64,000 bases of DNA, from positions 9,717 to 73,716 of the forward strand of contig JBGVPL010000039.1 of NCBI GenBank assembly GCA_045126975.1. The letters run 5' to 3'. The stretch's first letter is position 1; each line of letters begins with the position of its first letter. Positions 9,521 to 17,788 of this stretch are shown here, one piece after another. Below the pieces are notes generated by a model that was not told the origin of the DNA, ran no database searches, and saw only the letters and a list, made by a program, of their open reading frames with translations. A program made the translations under genes and the position numbers. The DNA is from Aphodosoma sp045126975 (GTDB taxonomy: Bacteria > Bacteroidota > Bacteroidia > Bacteroidales > Paludibacteraceae).

Positions 9521-10688
9521 TTTTTAGTGCTACTGCACGACCTAATTCGTAGAGTGCTTTAGCTTGTTCGGCTGTCATTGATTGTTTAACTTCGACAGAG
9601 CCTGTAATTTCCCATTTCATTGCTTCGGCAAAGGCTTCGAATGGTTTGGTTGTAGCATTAGCCCAAGTAAATGAACCAAAGCAACCGAATTCATGATTTT
9701 TCACACCACGAGTTTTAATTTTAGCAAGCAACGAAGCCACATTTGGATATAATTCGCCACAATATGTAGGCGAACCGCAGATAAAGCCTTTATAACGGAA
9801 AATATCGGCAAGAATATATGAATGGTCGGAACGAGATACGTCGTGCAATACAACATTTTTAGTTACCGATGCTGCTCCACGAGCAACCATTTCTGCCATC
9901 TCTTCGGTGTGACCATACATGCTACCGTATGCAATAACTACGCCAGATTCTGTTTCGTATTTGCTCAAGCGGTCGTAAATACCAATCACTTCGCTGATAT
10001 GGTCAGTCCATACAGGTCCGTGAGTAGAACAAATCATCTTGATTTCTAAACCGCCTAATTTTTTCAAAGCAGTTTGTACTGGTGCACCATATTTACCTAC
10101 GATACAAGCGTAGTAGCGTACCATTTCGGTATAATATTTATCGAGATTGAGTTCTGTGTCGAGCACTGCTCCATCCAATGTGCCGAAACAGCCAAATGCG
10201 TCAGCCGAGAACAAGAGTTTGTCCTCAACAGAATATGTTACCATCACCTCTGGCCAGTGCACCATTGGAGCAAAGTGGAATTGCAATATACGGCTACCGA
10301 TATTGAGTGTATCGCCATCTTTCACAGTATGGAAACCATCTTTAATGCCATAATAGCCACCGAGCATATCGATAGTTTTGGCATTAGCCACGATTTGCAT
10401 ATTTGGATAGATAGCTTGCAATGTTTTGATACCAGACGAGTGGTCAGGCTCCATGTGATTAACGATGAGATAATCCAACTCGCGACCAGCCAACAACTCT
10501 TGCACTTGAGCCAATAATTGCTCAGCAAATGGTTGCTCTACAGTATCGACCAACACAGTCTTCTCATCATCAATGAAATATGCATTATAGCTCACACCGT
10601 ATGGCAGTGGAAGCATATTTTCGAACAATGTTTTTTGGCGGTCATTTACGCCAACATAATAGATTTTATTTAATAATTCGCGTTTCAT
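9504..10688 (-). CDS. fprA: A-type flavoprotein (flavodiiron protein, FprA)
   Basis: Cytosolic oxygen or nitric oxide reductase with an N-terminal metallo-beta-lactamase-like diiron domain and a C-terminal flavodoxin domain, 394 residues. Diiron ligands appear in NHMEPDHSSG (HxExDH), in the MVHWPE and SADAFG segments, and in CSTHGPVW. The flavodoxin domain starts at VVIAYGSMYGHTEEMAE (FMN phosphate loop), followed by GSPTYCGELYP and FGSFTWAN. No rubredoxin domain is attached. It is expected to protect an anaerobe from oxygen. The start abuts a TACTCG-type array. Confidence 0.95.
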   Translation of the reverse strand: MKRELLNKIYYVGVNDRQKTLFENMLPLPYGVSYNAYFIDDEKTVLVDTVEQPFAEQLLAQVQELLAGRELDYLIVNHMEPDHSSGIKTLQAIYPNMQIVANAKTIDMLGGYYGIKDGFHTVKDGDTLNIGSRILQFHFAPMVHWPEVMVTYSVEDKLLFSADAFGCFGTLDGAVLDTELNLDKYYTEMVRYYACIVGKYGAPVQTALKKLGGLEIKMICSTHGPVWTDHISEVIGIYDRLSKYETESGVVIAYGSMYGHTEEMAEMVARGAASVTKNVVLHDVSRSDHSYILADIFRYKGFICGSPTYCGELYPNVASLLAKIKTRGVKNHEFGCFGSFTWANATTKPFEAFAEAMKWEITGSVEVKQSMTAEQAKALYELGRAVALKTMQNA

Positions 10689-10756
10689 ATATTTAGACTA
10701 TTAGTAACGAGTAGTGAGTAGCGAAATATGAGATTTACTTGCTTCGCTCGTTTTTT
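10689..10756 (-). repeat. Start-abutting composite repeat, copy 2 (fprA)
   Basis: Read on -: a hairpin-forming segment CGAGCGAAGCAAGT, then GCTACTC, ACTACTC, GTTACTA, ATAGTCT, AAATAT and the ATG. The copy before rsmD has the same hairpin-plus-array layout. Confidence 0.9.
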
Positions 10757-10761
10757 ATTTT

Positions 10762-10818
10762 AAAAGACAACAATAACAGAATAACAAAAAAATTTGTTCT
10801 TATGTTATTCTGTCTTTT
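10762..10818. repeat. Imperfect palindrome of the AAAGACA...TGTCTTT family
   Basis: Left arm AAAAGACAACAATAACAGAA and right arm TTATGTTATTCTGTCTTTTT are near inverse copies around an AT centre. Related copies lie at 35231-35295 and 38494-38550, with a right arm at about 1983-2011. It sits just 3' of the fabD stop, so it could also act as a terminator. Confidence 0.8.
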
Positions 10819-10825
10819 TAATTTA

Positions 10826-11692
10826 TTAAACTTCAACCACTGCTTCTGGAGCGATTTTTTTGATTAAACCTTGAAGCACATTACCTGGACCTAATTCACG
10901 GAACGAAGTAGCTCCGTCTGCCACCATATTTTGAACTGTTTGTGTCCAACGCACAGGACCTGTAAGTTGTGCAATAGAATTACGTTTCAACTCTTCAGGG
11001 TCAGTATATGGTTTAGCATCTACATTTTGATATACAGGACAAATTGGTTTATTATAAGTAGTTGCACGAATAGCAGCTTCAAGTTCAACACGTGCTGGTT
11101 CCATTAGTGGAGAGTGGAACGCACCACCTACAGGCAATTTCAACGCACGTTTAGCACCTGCCTCTTTCATCTTAGCACAAGCCTCATCGATAGCCTCATT
11201 TGCACCCGAAATAACCAATTGACCTGGACAATTATAGTTAGCAGGAACAACTACACCATCTATTTGCGCACAAACCTCTTCTACTTTTTCATCTGGCAAA
11301 CCAAGCACAGCAGCCATAACCGATGGATTCAATTCACAAGCTTTTTGCATTGCCATAGCACGAGCTGCCACAAGACGCAAACCATCTTCAAACGAAAGTG
11401 CCTTAGCCACAACTAAAGCCGAAAATTCGCCAAGCGAATGACCTGCCACCATTTCAGGCTCAACACCAAGCACTATAGCCGAAATTACAGAATGCAAGAA
11501 CACAGCAGGTTGAGTAACTTTTGTTTGTTTCAAGTCTTCTGCTGTACCTTCGAACATTATATCTGTAATACGGAAACCCAAGATTTCATTAGCTTTCTCA
11601 AACAATTCACGAGCCTGCTCATTCGACTCATACAAGTCTTTACCCATTCCTACAAACTGAGCACCTTGACCAGGAAAAACATATGCTTTCAT
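10826..11692 (-). CDS. fabD: Malonyl-CoA:ACP transacylase
   Basis: Loads malonyl groups onto ACP for fatty acid synthesis; 288 residues. Motifs are PGQGAQFVGMG at the N-terminus, the nucleophile serine in GHSLGEFSAL, the arginine in LVAARAMAMQ, and GAFHSPLM with the catalytic histidine. A promoter with a well-placed -33 TTTG and -7 TATCTTTG is visible upstream. It could also supply malonyl-ACP to the capsule-locus acyl cassette. Confidence 0.96.
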   Translation of the reverse strand: MKAYVFPGQGAQFVGMGKDLYESNEQARELFEKANEILGFRITDIMFEGTAEDLKQTKVTQPAVFLHSVISAIVLGVEPEMVAGHSLGEFSALVVAKALSFEDGLRLVAARAMAMQKACELNPSVMAAVLGLPDEKVEEVCAQIDGVVVPANYNCPGQLVISGANEAIDEACAKMKEAGAKRALKLPVGGAFHSPLMEPARVELEAAIRATTYNKPICPVYQNVDAKPYTDPEELKRNSIAQLTGPVRWTQTVQNMVADGATSFRELGPGNVLQGLIKKIAPEAVVEV

Positions 11693-11757
11693 AATAATGA
11701 TTATTAGTTATTAATGATTAGTTATTAATGATTAGTTATTAATGATTAGTTATTAAC
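11693..11757. repeat. 14-nt period array upstream of fabD
   Basis: Units of TTATTAATGATTAG (two heptamers) repeat about four times between the fabD start and its promoter, so they lie in the 5' untranslated region. Confidence 0.9.
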
Positions 11758-11787
11758 AAAATTTATGCATTTCGCATAGTTAACATG

Positions 11788-11818
11788 CAAAGATACAAAA
11801 AAAGTCTGATATAACAAA
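11788..11818 (-). promoter_or_regulatory. fabD promoter
   Basis: On - the -7 box TATCTTTG (11788-11795) is preceded by TTTG (11815-11818) at exactly 19 bp, matching the Bacteroidetes consensus TTTG-N19-TAnnTTTG. Confidence 0.8.
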
Positions 11819-11830
11819 TAAAAATACAAT

Positions 11831-11866
11831 AAAAAAAAGGCTGTCAAGGTAAAACCTCAACAGCCT
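11831..11866 (-). terminator. Rho-independent terminator of tkt
   Basis: AGGCTGT (11838-11844) pairs with ACAGCCT (11860-11866), extended by AGGT/ACCT. On - it is followed by a run of T (11831-11837). Confidence 0.88.
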
Positions 11867-11871
11867 AATTA

Positions 11872-11899
11872 TTAACTATTAATTATTAATTATTCATTA
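11872..11899. repeat. TTAATTA heptamer array after tkt
   Basis: Units TTAACTA, TTAATTA, TTAATTA and TTCATTA. The register continues through the tkt stop codon at 11900-11902. Confidence 0.85.
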
Positions 11900-13921
11900 T
11901 TAAAGCATAGCTTTGATTTCAGCAGCAACTTTAGCAGGAGTAAAACCAAGTTTTTCGTCAAGCACTGTATAAGGTGCAGAGAATCCAAATGATTCCAAAC
12001 CAAAAATCTTGCCATTTTCGCCAACCAAGCCCATAAGATTTACAGGCAAACCTGCTGTCAAACCAAAACGTTTAACACCACATGGCAATACTTCTTGTTG
12101 ATATTCTGCCGATTGTGAACGGAACAAGCCTTCTGATGGAACAGAAACAATACGCAAGCGCACACCTTCTGCGCGCAATAATTCAGCAGCCTCTACCAAT
12201 GTCGATACCTCTGAACCTGAAGCCAACAACACTACTTGTGGATTTTCGTCAGACGAAACAACGTATGCACCTTTCTCTGCACCATGAGCTTCGCACAAAC
12301 GACACTCTTTAGCAGGAAGGTCTTTGATATTTTGGCGTGAAAGAATCATAGCTGTTGGTGTCAACATATTGTTCATCATCATTTTGTATGCCACTGTTGT
12401 TTCGTGAACATCAGCAGGGCGCAATACGAGTACAGAGTTACGACCGCTGTGGTTTTTCAATTTTTCCATCAAGCGGATTTGAGCCTCTTGCTCAACTGGT
12501 TCGTGAGTAGGACCATCTTCACCTACACGGAATGCATCGTGGCTCCAAATGAATTTAACAGGCAATTCCATGAGTGCAGCCATACGCACTGCTGGTTTCA
12601 TATAATCTGAGAATACGAAGAATGTACCGCAAGCAGCCAACACACCACCGTGCAATGCCATACCAAGACACAAGCAAGCCATTGTGAGCTCAGCCACACC
12701 TGCTTGAAGGAATGCACCTGAGAAGTCGTCTTTAGTAATAGCATGTGTATGTTTCAAGAAACCATCTGTCTTATCAGAGTTAGACAAGTCTGCTGACGAA
12801 ACAATCATATTTTCAACTTGCCCAGCAATAACACCCAAACATGCAGCCGAAGCAGCACGAGTAGCTTGATTTGCTTTTTGCTCAAAGCCTGTCCAATCGA
12901 TTTCAGGAGCTACGCCAGAGAACCATTTTTCCAATTTAGCGGCTTTTTCTGGATTAGCTTTAGCCCACTCTGCTTTAGCAGCATAACGCTCAGCCACAAT
13001 ACCTTTCAACTCTTCACGACGACGAGCATAAATAGCTTTTGTCTCTTCGAACAATACGAATGGCTCTTCAGGGTTGCCACCAAGATTTTTCACTGTATTG
13101 ATATAAGCATCGCCACCGAGAGGAGCACCGTGTGTAGCACAATTGCGCTCGTAGCTTGAGCCATCAGCCTTCAATGCACCTTTGCCCATCACAGTCTTAC
13201 CAATAATGAGTGTAGGACGATCTTTTTCTGCTTGCGCTTTATTCAAAGCCTCACGGATTTGAGCAGCATCGTTACCATTGATTTCAAGCACATACCAACC
13301 CCAAGCCTCATATTTCTTAGCTACATCTTCGCTCGATACTTCGTCACACATTGTTGACAATTGCACGTCGTTTGAGTCATAGAACATAATCAAATTGTCC
13401 AATCCCAAGTGACCTGCTGTACGACCTGCACCTTGCGAAATCTCTTCTTGAATACCACCATCCGAAATAAACGCATAAATAGTTTGATTCATCACGTCAC
13501 CAAGACGAGCTTTCAAGAATTTAGCAGCAATAGCAGCACCAACAGCAAATGTATGACCTTGACCAAGAGGGCCAGAAGTATTTTCAACACCGTGCATAAC
13601 ATCTACCTCTGGGTGACCAGGAGTGATGCTACCCCATTGACGAAATTGTTTCAAATCGTCCATTGTATAATAGCCAGCGCAAGCCAACACAGAATACAAC
13701 ATAGGCGACATATGACCTGGGTCCAAGAAGAAACGGTCGCGACCTTCCCAACGTGGGTTTTCTGGGTCATACACTAAATATTCAGAGAAAAGCACGTTAG
13801 CAAAATCCGCACCACCCATAGCACCACCTGGGTGACCTGATTTAGCTTTTTCTACCATTGATGCAGCAAGAATACGAATATTATCTGCCGCACGATTGAG
13901 TTGTTCGATTGAATTAGTCAT
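11900..13921 (-). CDS. tkt: Transketolase
   Basis: Thiamine-diphosphate enzyme of the non-oxidative pentose phosphate pathway; 673 residues. The N-terminal half has KSGHPGGAMGGADF, the TPP motif SDGGIQEEISQ ... NNDV-type region (SNDVQLS) and GPLGQG. The middle has the active-site segment HDAFRVGEDGPTHEPVEQ, and the C-terminal domain starts at VVLLASGSEVS. It uses the cofactor made by the divergent thiamine locus. A -7 box lies about 90 bp upstream. Confidence 0.97.
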   Translation of the reverse strand: MTNSIEQLNRAADNIRILAASMVEKAKSGHPGGAMGGADFANVLFSEYLVYDPENPRWEGRDRFFLDPGHMSPMLYSVLACAGYYTMDDLKQFRQWGSITPGHPEVDVMHGVENTSGPLGQGHTFAVGAAIAAKFLKARLGDVMNQTIYAFISDGGIQEEISQGAGRTAGHLGLDNLIMFYDSNDVQLSTMCDEVSSEDVAKKYEAWGWYVLEINGNDAAQIREALNKAQAEKDRPTLIIGKTVMGKGALKADGSSYERNCATHGAPLGGDAYINTVKNLGGNPEEPFVLFEETKAIYARRREELKGIVAERYAAKAEWAKANPEKAAKLEKWFSGVAPEIDWTGFEQKANQATRAASAACLGVIAGQVENMIVSSADLSNSDKTDGFLKHTHAITKDDFSGAFLQAGVAELTMACLCLGMALHGGVLAACGTFFVFSDYMKPAVRMAALMELPVKFIWSHDAFRVGEDGPTHEPVEQEAQIRLMEKLKNHSGRNSVLVLRPADVHETTVAYKMMMNNMLTPTAMILSRQNIKDLPAKECRLCEAHGAEKGAYVVSSDENPQVVLLASGSEVSTLVEAAELLRAEGVRLRIVSVPSEGLFRSQSAEYQQEVLPCGVKRFGLTAGLPVNLMGLVGENGKIFGLESFGFSAPYTVLDEKLGFTPAKVAAEIKAML

Positions 13922-14012
13922 AATTGATTTATCTAAATTTATATATTTTTTTACTTTTTTAGCTCAACTAATGAATAAAATTTAGTTTACAAATATCAAA
14001 TAATATTTTTTG

Positions 14013-14043
14013 CAAAGGTAGTAAATTTTATTGAGATAACAAT
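14013..14043 (-). promoter_or_regulatory. tkt promoter
   Basis: On -, -7 box TACCTTTG at 14013-14020 and a weaker ATTG at 14040-14043, 19 bp upstream. Confidence 0.7.
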
Positions 14044-14185
14044 ATTAATAATCGAACAATTTTTAAACAAAAAAACAATATTCGAGATTACAATTTTCCA
14101 AATATCAAACAAATTCTTTTTTTACATAAAAAATCAATATATAAAAAATTTCCCACTACATACCACTACTTTCAACTTTTTTTAC
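14044..14185. other. AT-rich divergent intergenic DNA
   Basis: This is the part of the tkt-thiD gap between the two divergent promoters. It is strongly AT-rich and I see no gene or repeat of note in it. Confidence 0.5.
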
Positions 14186-14193
14186 TACCTTTG
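14186..14193 (+). promoter_or_regulatory. -7 box of the thiamine operon promoter
   Basis: TACCTTTG lies immediately upstream of the TPP riboswitch, so transcription would begin at its first stem. I did not find a clear -33 TTTG at the usual spacing. Confidence 0.75.
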
Positions 14194-14196
14194 CAC

Positions 14197-14297
14197 CCGA
14201 ACTCGAATGGTGGTGTCCGGTAACGCCTCTTTAGGCTACCGTGGCTGAGATTATACACATTGCACCAGTACAGGTAATGCTGACGCTGGAAGTTTGG
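14197..14297 (+). ncRNA. TPP riboswitch (THI element)
   Basis: P1 can form between CCGAACT (14197-14203) and AGTTTGG (14291-14297). The conserved core is present: GGCTGAGA (14243-14250), then GCACCAGTACAGGTAAT and GCTGACGCTGGAAG at the pyrophosphate-binding side. A variable hairpin GGTAACGCCTCTTTAGGCTACC sits between the halves as in many THI elements. It precedes thiD-thiE-thiC and is expected to lower their expression when TPP is plentiful. Confidence 0.93.
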
Positions 14298-14309
14298 AGT
14301 ATATATTTT

Positions 14310-14375
14310 AAACATAAATTTCCGTTAATTATCCATTAATTATAATTTATGATTAATTTGTGATAATTTATGTTT
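14310..14375 (+). repeat. Palindromic AT element in the thiD leader
   Basis: AAACATAAATT (14310-14320) and AATTTATGTTT (14365-14375) are perfect inverses. It resembles the AT elements around the GGGPS gene, so it may be a repeat rather than part of the riboswitch platform. Confidence 0.65.
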
Positions 14376-14417
14376 ATAATAGAAAAACGTCAATTTACGT
14401 TTACATAAAAAAGTCAC

Positions 14418-14456
14418 ACCTCTATTTGAGTGAATAACAAACTTAAAAATAGAGGT
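14418..14456 (+). promoter_or_regulatory. Hairpin abutting the thiD start codon
   Basis: A perfect 10-bp stem, ACCTCTATTT (14418-14427) with AAATAGAGGT (14447-14456). It ends on the base before ATG 14457. It would place the initiation region next to or inside a stem, so it is a candidate translational switch for the upstream TPP riboswitch. Confidence 0.65.
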
Positions 14457-15293
14457 ATGAACAAACAAAAATCCTATCCAATTGTCCTATCAATTGCTGG
14501 CTCCGACTCTTCTGGTGGAGCTGGAATTCAAGCCGATCTCAAAACCTTTTCCTCTCTCGGTGTCTATGGCGCAACTGCCATAACAGCCATCACTGCGCAA
14601 AATACTCAAGGCGTACACTCCCAATTTGCCCTCCCACCTCAAATTGTCTATGACCAAATCATTGCCGTAATCGACGACCTGCACCCTGCTTTCGTCAAAA
14701 TCGGTATGCTCTCCAACACCGAAATAGTTCGCGCTGTAGCAGAAGCACTTAGCCAATATTCCCTCACTATCATCCTCGACCCCGTAATCGTTTCAACCAG
14801 TGGCCACCGTCTGCTCTCCCTCAAAGCTCAAGAGGTTCTAAAAGAGAAACTTCTCCCCATGTCCACTCTCATCACTCCCAACATCCCAGAAATGAAAGCC
14901 CTCACCGACATGCCTCTTTCCTCTTTCGAAGAAAAACAAATGGCAGCGCAACGACTTATGGATTATGGTGTTAAAGCCGTCCTACTCAAAGGCGGACACG
15001 AAGAAGGCAACACTAAAACCGACATTCTATTCTCCCAATCGGCAAACGGAATAGAATCCACCCTCTTCACCGCCACCACTATCTCCACCCTCAATATTCA
15101 TGGCACAGGTTGCACTCTATCTTCTGCTATAACTGCTTTCTTGGCTCGCGGACTATGCCTCAACGACGCCATTACCGAAGCTAAAAACTACATAACCAAT
15201 GCCATCACCGCTGGCGCCGACATCAAAATCGGACACGGCTCTGGCCCCGTAAACCACGGCTTCAATCCCCTAAAAATGCAAATAAATAAATAA
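14457..15293 (+). CDS. thiD: Hydroxymethylpyrimidine/phosphomethylpyrimidine kinase
   Basis: Phosphorylates HMP and HMP-phosphate to HMP-pyrophosphate. Motifs are VLSIAGSDSSGGAGIQADLKTF (ATP and substrate side), ITAQNTQGV, KIGMLSN, DPVIVSTSGHRLL, TPNIPEM and the anion hole HGTGCTLSSAI. ATG 14457 is preferred over an in-frame GTG at 14430, which lies within the loop of the leader hairpin; the chosen start gives 278 residues and the usual N-terminus. It is the first gene after the TPP riboswitch. Confidence 0.95.
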   Translation: MNKQKSYPIVLSIAGSDSSGGAGIQADLKTFSSLGVYGATAITAITAQNTQGVHSQFALPPQIVYDQIIAVIDDLHPAFVKIGMLSNTEIVRAVAEALSQYSLTIILDPVIVSTSGHRLLSLKAQEVLKEKLLPMSTLITPNIPEMKALTDMPLSSFEEKQMAAQRLMDYGVKAVLLKGGHEEGNTKTDILFSQSANGIESTLFTATTISTLNIHGTGCTLSSAITAFLARGLCLNDAITEAKNYITNAITAGADIKIGHGSGPVNHGFNPLKMQINK

Positions 15294-15327
15294 TTAATTA
15301 ATTAATTTAATACGATAAGCCTCATAT

Positions 15328-15368
15328 TCCTCCCCTGTTTTAGGGGAGGTGCCCAACGGGCAGAGGGG
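15328..15368 (+). repeat. Palindromic repeat between thiD and thiE
   Basis: CCTCCCCT and AGGGGAGG form a stem, followed by a second small stem GCCC-AAC-GGGC. I recall close variants of this double hairpin as a common extragenic repeat in Bacteroidetes. Confidence 0.8.
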
Positions 15369-15381
15369 TTCTCAACTCACA

Positions 15382-16017
15382 ATGAATAACTACAAACTCC
15401 AATTCATCACTCACTACAACGACCGCTACTCCTACATCGACTCTGCTCGCATAGCCTTAGAGGGCGGTTGCCGTTGGATTCAACTACGCATGAAGGACGC
15501 CGAAGACTCTCTGTTAGAGGAAACTGCCATCATCGTGCAAAACATGTGTCGTTCCTACAATGCCACGTTCATCATCGACGACAATGTCCTTCTCGCCCGA
15601 AAAATCAAAGCCGATGGCGTGCATCTCGGCAAAAACGACATGCCTATAGCCGAAGCTCGCAAAATACTTGGTCCTGACTTTATTATAGGTGGTACGATCA
15701 ACTCTTTTGATGATATTATACACCACTTGCAAGGTGCTACCCCTGACTATTTCGGATGTGGACCATTCCGATTTACATCTACTAAGAAAAACCTTGCTCC
15801 TATCCTCGGCTACGATGGCTACAAACTCATACTCAAGCAAATGCACGACAACAACATCCACATTCCACTTGTCGCTATCGGAGGCATCTGCAAAAACGAC
15901 ATTCCACAACTACTACAAAATGGTGTCAGTGGCATAGCCCTCAGTAGCAGCATCCTCAATGCACCTAACCCAACACAAGAAATGACAGAAATCATAAATA
16001 TCATTAACCAATACTAA
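15382..16017 (+). CDS. thiE: Thiamine-phosphate synthase
   Basis: Couples HMP-pyrophosphate with thiazole phosphate to thiamine phosphate. TIM-barrel motifs are WIQLRMKDA, FIIDDNVLLA, GVHLGKNDMP, GGTINSFDDI, YFGCGPFRFTSTKKN and VAIGGICKND. ATG 15382 is preferred over an upstream GTG at 15349 that would translate the palindromic repeat; the protein is then 211 residues. thiC follows after 11 nt. Confidence 0.93.
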   Translation: MNNYKLQFITHYNDRYSYIDSARIALEGGCRWIQLRMKDAEDSLLEETAIIVQNMCRSYNATFIIDDNVLLARKIKADGVHLGKNDMPIAEARKILGPDFIIGGTINSFDDIIHHLQGATPDYFGCGPFRFTSTKKNLAPILGYDGYKLILKQMHDNNIHIPLVAIGGICKNDIPQLLQNGVSGIALSSSILNAPNPTQEMTEIINIINQY

Positions 16018-16028
16018 TAGAAAAAACT

Positions 16029-17612
16029 ATGAAAACTGACCTAAAAATCTCTTATCCAGGCTCACAAAAGGTGTATATAAACGGAAATATACATCCAAAC
16101 GTCAAAGTCGGTATGCGTATGGTAACTCAAATGCCTACTGTCTCTATCAAAGACGGCGAACGTATCGAAACACCTAATCCATCTATTTACATCTACGACA
16201 CCTCCGGACCCTATGGCGATAATAGCACTATTATCGACCTCGAAAAAGGTCTACCTCATCTACGCGAGGCATGGATTAAAGAACGTAACTCACAAGACAC
16301 CAACAATGTATCTCAAATGTATTACGCCAAGAAAGGCATCATCACTCCCGAAATGGAGTATGTAGCTATTCGTGAGAATATGAACTGTCAATCTCTTGGT
16401 ATTAAGACACATATCACTCCTGAATTTGTACGCAAAGAGGTTGCTGAAGGCAGAGCTGTCATTCCTGCTAATATCAACCACCCCGAAGCCGAACCTATGA
16501 TTATAGGTCGCAATTTCTTAACTAAAATAAATGCAAATATCGGCAATTCAGCAACTACCTCAAGCATCGAAGAAGAGGTCGAGAAAGCTATCTGGAGTTG
16601 CAAATGGGGTGCCGACACTATTATGGACCTATCCACAGGTCCTAATATCCACGAAACTCGAGAGTGGATTCTACGCAATAGTCCCGTTCCTATCGGCACA
16701 GTGCCAATCTATCAGGCTATGGAAAAAGTAAATGGCAAAGCTGAAGACCTTACTTGGGAAATATACCGCGACGTACTCATTGAGCAATGCCAACAAGGAG
16801 TAGATTACTTCACAATCCACTGTGGCATCCGCCTCAAAAACATCATGCTCGCTAACGACCGCCTAACAGGAGTAGTAAGTCGTGGTGGAAGTATCATTTC
16901 AAAATGGTGTCAAACACACCAAAAAGAGAGCTTCCTTTACGAACACTTCGATGATATTTGCGACATAGTTGCTCGCTACGATGTTGCCCTCTCGCTCGGT
17001 GACGGCTTACGTCCGGGTAGTATCTACGATGCCAACGACAAAGCTCAATTTGCCGAATTAGACACTATGGGCGAACTTGTCGAACGTGCTTGGGCTAAGA
17101 ACGTACAAGTCTTCATCGAAGGCCCCGGACACGTTCCTATGCACAAAATCAAAGAAAATATGGAACGCCAAATCGAGAAATGCCACAATGCTCCATTCTA
17201 CACCTTAGGTCCACTCGTCACCGACATTGCTCCTGGTTACGACCACATTACATCAGCTATCGGCGCTGCTCAAATCGGTTGGTATGGCACTGCTATGCTC
17301 TGCTATGTTACTCCTAAAGAGCATCTTGCCCTTCCCAACAAAGATGATGTCCGCGAGGGTGTCGTTGCCTTTAAGTTAGCTGCTCACGCCGCCGACCTTG
17401 CAAAACAACACCCTGGAGCTATAATCCGCGACAATGCCCTCAGTAAGGCTCGCTACGAATTCCGTTGGAAAGACCAATTCAACCTTAGCCTCGACCCTGA
17501 ACGTGCATTAGAATACTACAAATCGTCTAACAACGTAGGTGGCAAATATTGCACTATGTGCGGCCCTAACTTCTGCGCTATGAAAATCAGCCACACTCTC
17601 TGCGATGAATAA
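16029..17612 (+). CDS. thiC: Phosphomethylpyrimidine synthase
   Basis: Radical SAM enzyme that rearranges aminoimidazole ribotide into HMP-phosphate. It has 527 residues. Core segments are GADTIMDLSTG, VPIYQAMEKVNGK, DYFTIHCGI, SRGGSI, SLGDGLRPGS, EGPGHVPMHKI, LGPLVTDIAPGYDHITSAIGAA and YVTPKEHLALPN. The C-terminal cluster motif CTMCGPNFC (CX2CX4C) is intact. This is the last gene before the first copy of the structured repeat. Confidence 0.97.
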   Translation: MKTDLKISYPGSQKVYINGNIHPNVKVGMRMVTQMPTVSIKDGERIETPNPSIYIYDTSGPYGDNSTIIDLEKGLPHLREAWIKERNSQDTNNVSQMYYAKKGIITPEMEYVAIRENMNCQSLGIKTHITPEFVRKEVAEGRAVIPANINHPEAEPMIIGRNFLTKINANIGNSATTSSIEEEVEKAIWSCKWGADTIMDLSTGPNIHETREWILRNSPVPIGTVPIYQAMEKVNGKAEDLTWEIYRDVLIEQCQQGVDYFTIHCGIRLKNIMLANDRLTGVVSRGGSIISKWCQTHQKESFLYEHFDDICDIVARYDVALSLGDGLRPGSIYDANDKAQFAELDTMGELVERAWAKNVQVFIEGPGHVPMHKIKENMERQIEKCHNAPFYTLGPLVTDIAPGYDHITSAIGAAQIGWYGTAMLCYVTPKEHLALPNKDDVREGVVAFKLAAHAADLAKQHPGAIIRDNALSKARYEFRWKDQFNLSLDPERALEYYKSSNNVGGKYCTMCGPNFCAMKISHTLCDE

Positions 17613-17640
17613 TAGCTAAATTAAAGAAATTACATTAGTC

Positions 17641-17735
17641 CTCGGAGAGGGCAAACTATGCTTAACTGCGGGTGACCGAAGGGAACCTGCAGAACAAACA
17701 AATATACTCTTATCCCGTCCCCAACGGGGGCGAAC
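17641..17735 (+). repeat. Structured repeat, copy 1, upstream of thi4
   Basis: Begins CTCGGAGAGGGCAAACTATG, then a stem CTGCGGGT/ACCTGCAG enclosing CC-GAA-GG with G-A mismatches on both sides, and ends with the hairpin CGTCCCC-AAC-GGGGGCG followed by AAC. The second copy lies at 19151-19244 in the same orientation. One base pair differs between copies in a compensatory way (T-A here, C-G there). Confidence 0.9.
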
Positions 17736-17788
17736 TTATAAGTAAACTATTCAAACTAAATACTAACCCAATTTAAAAACTTACAACT

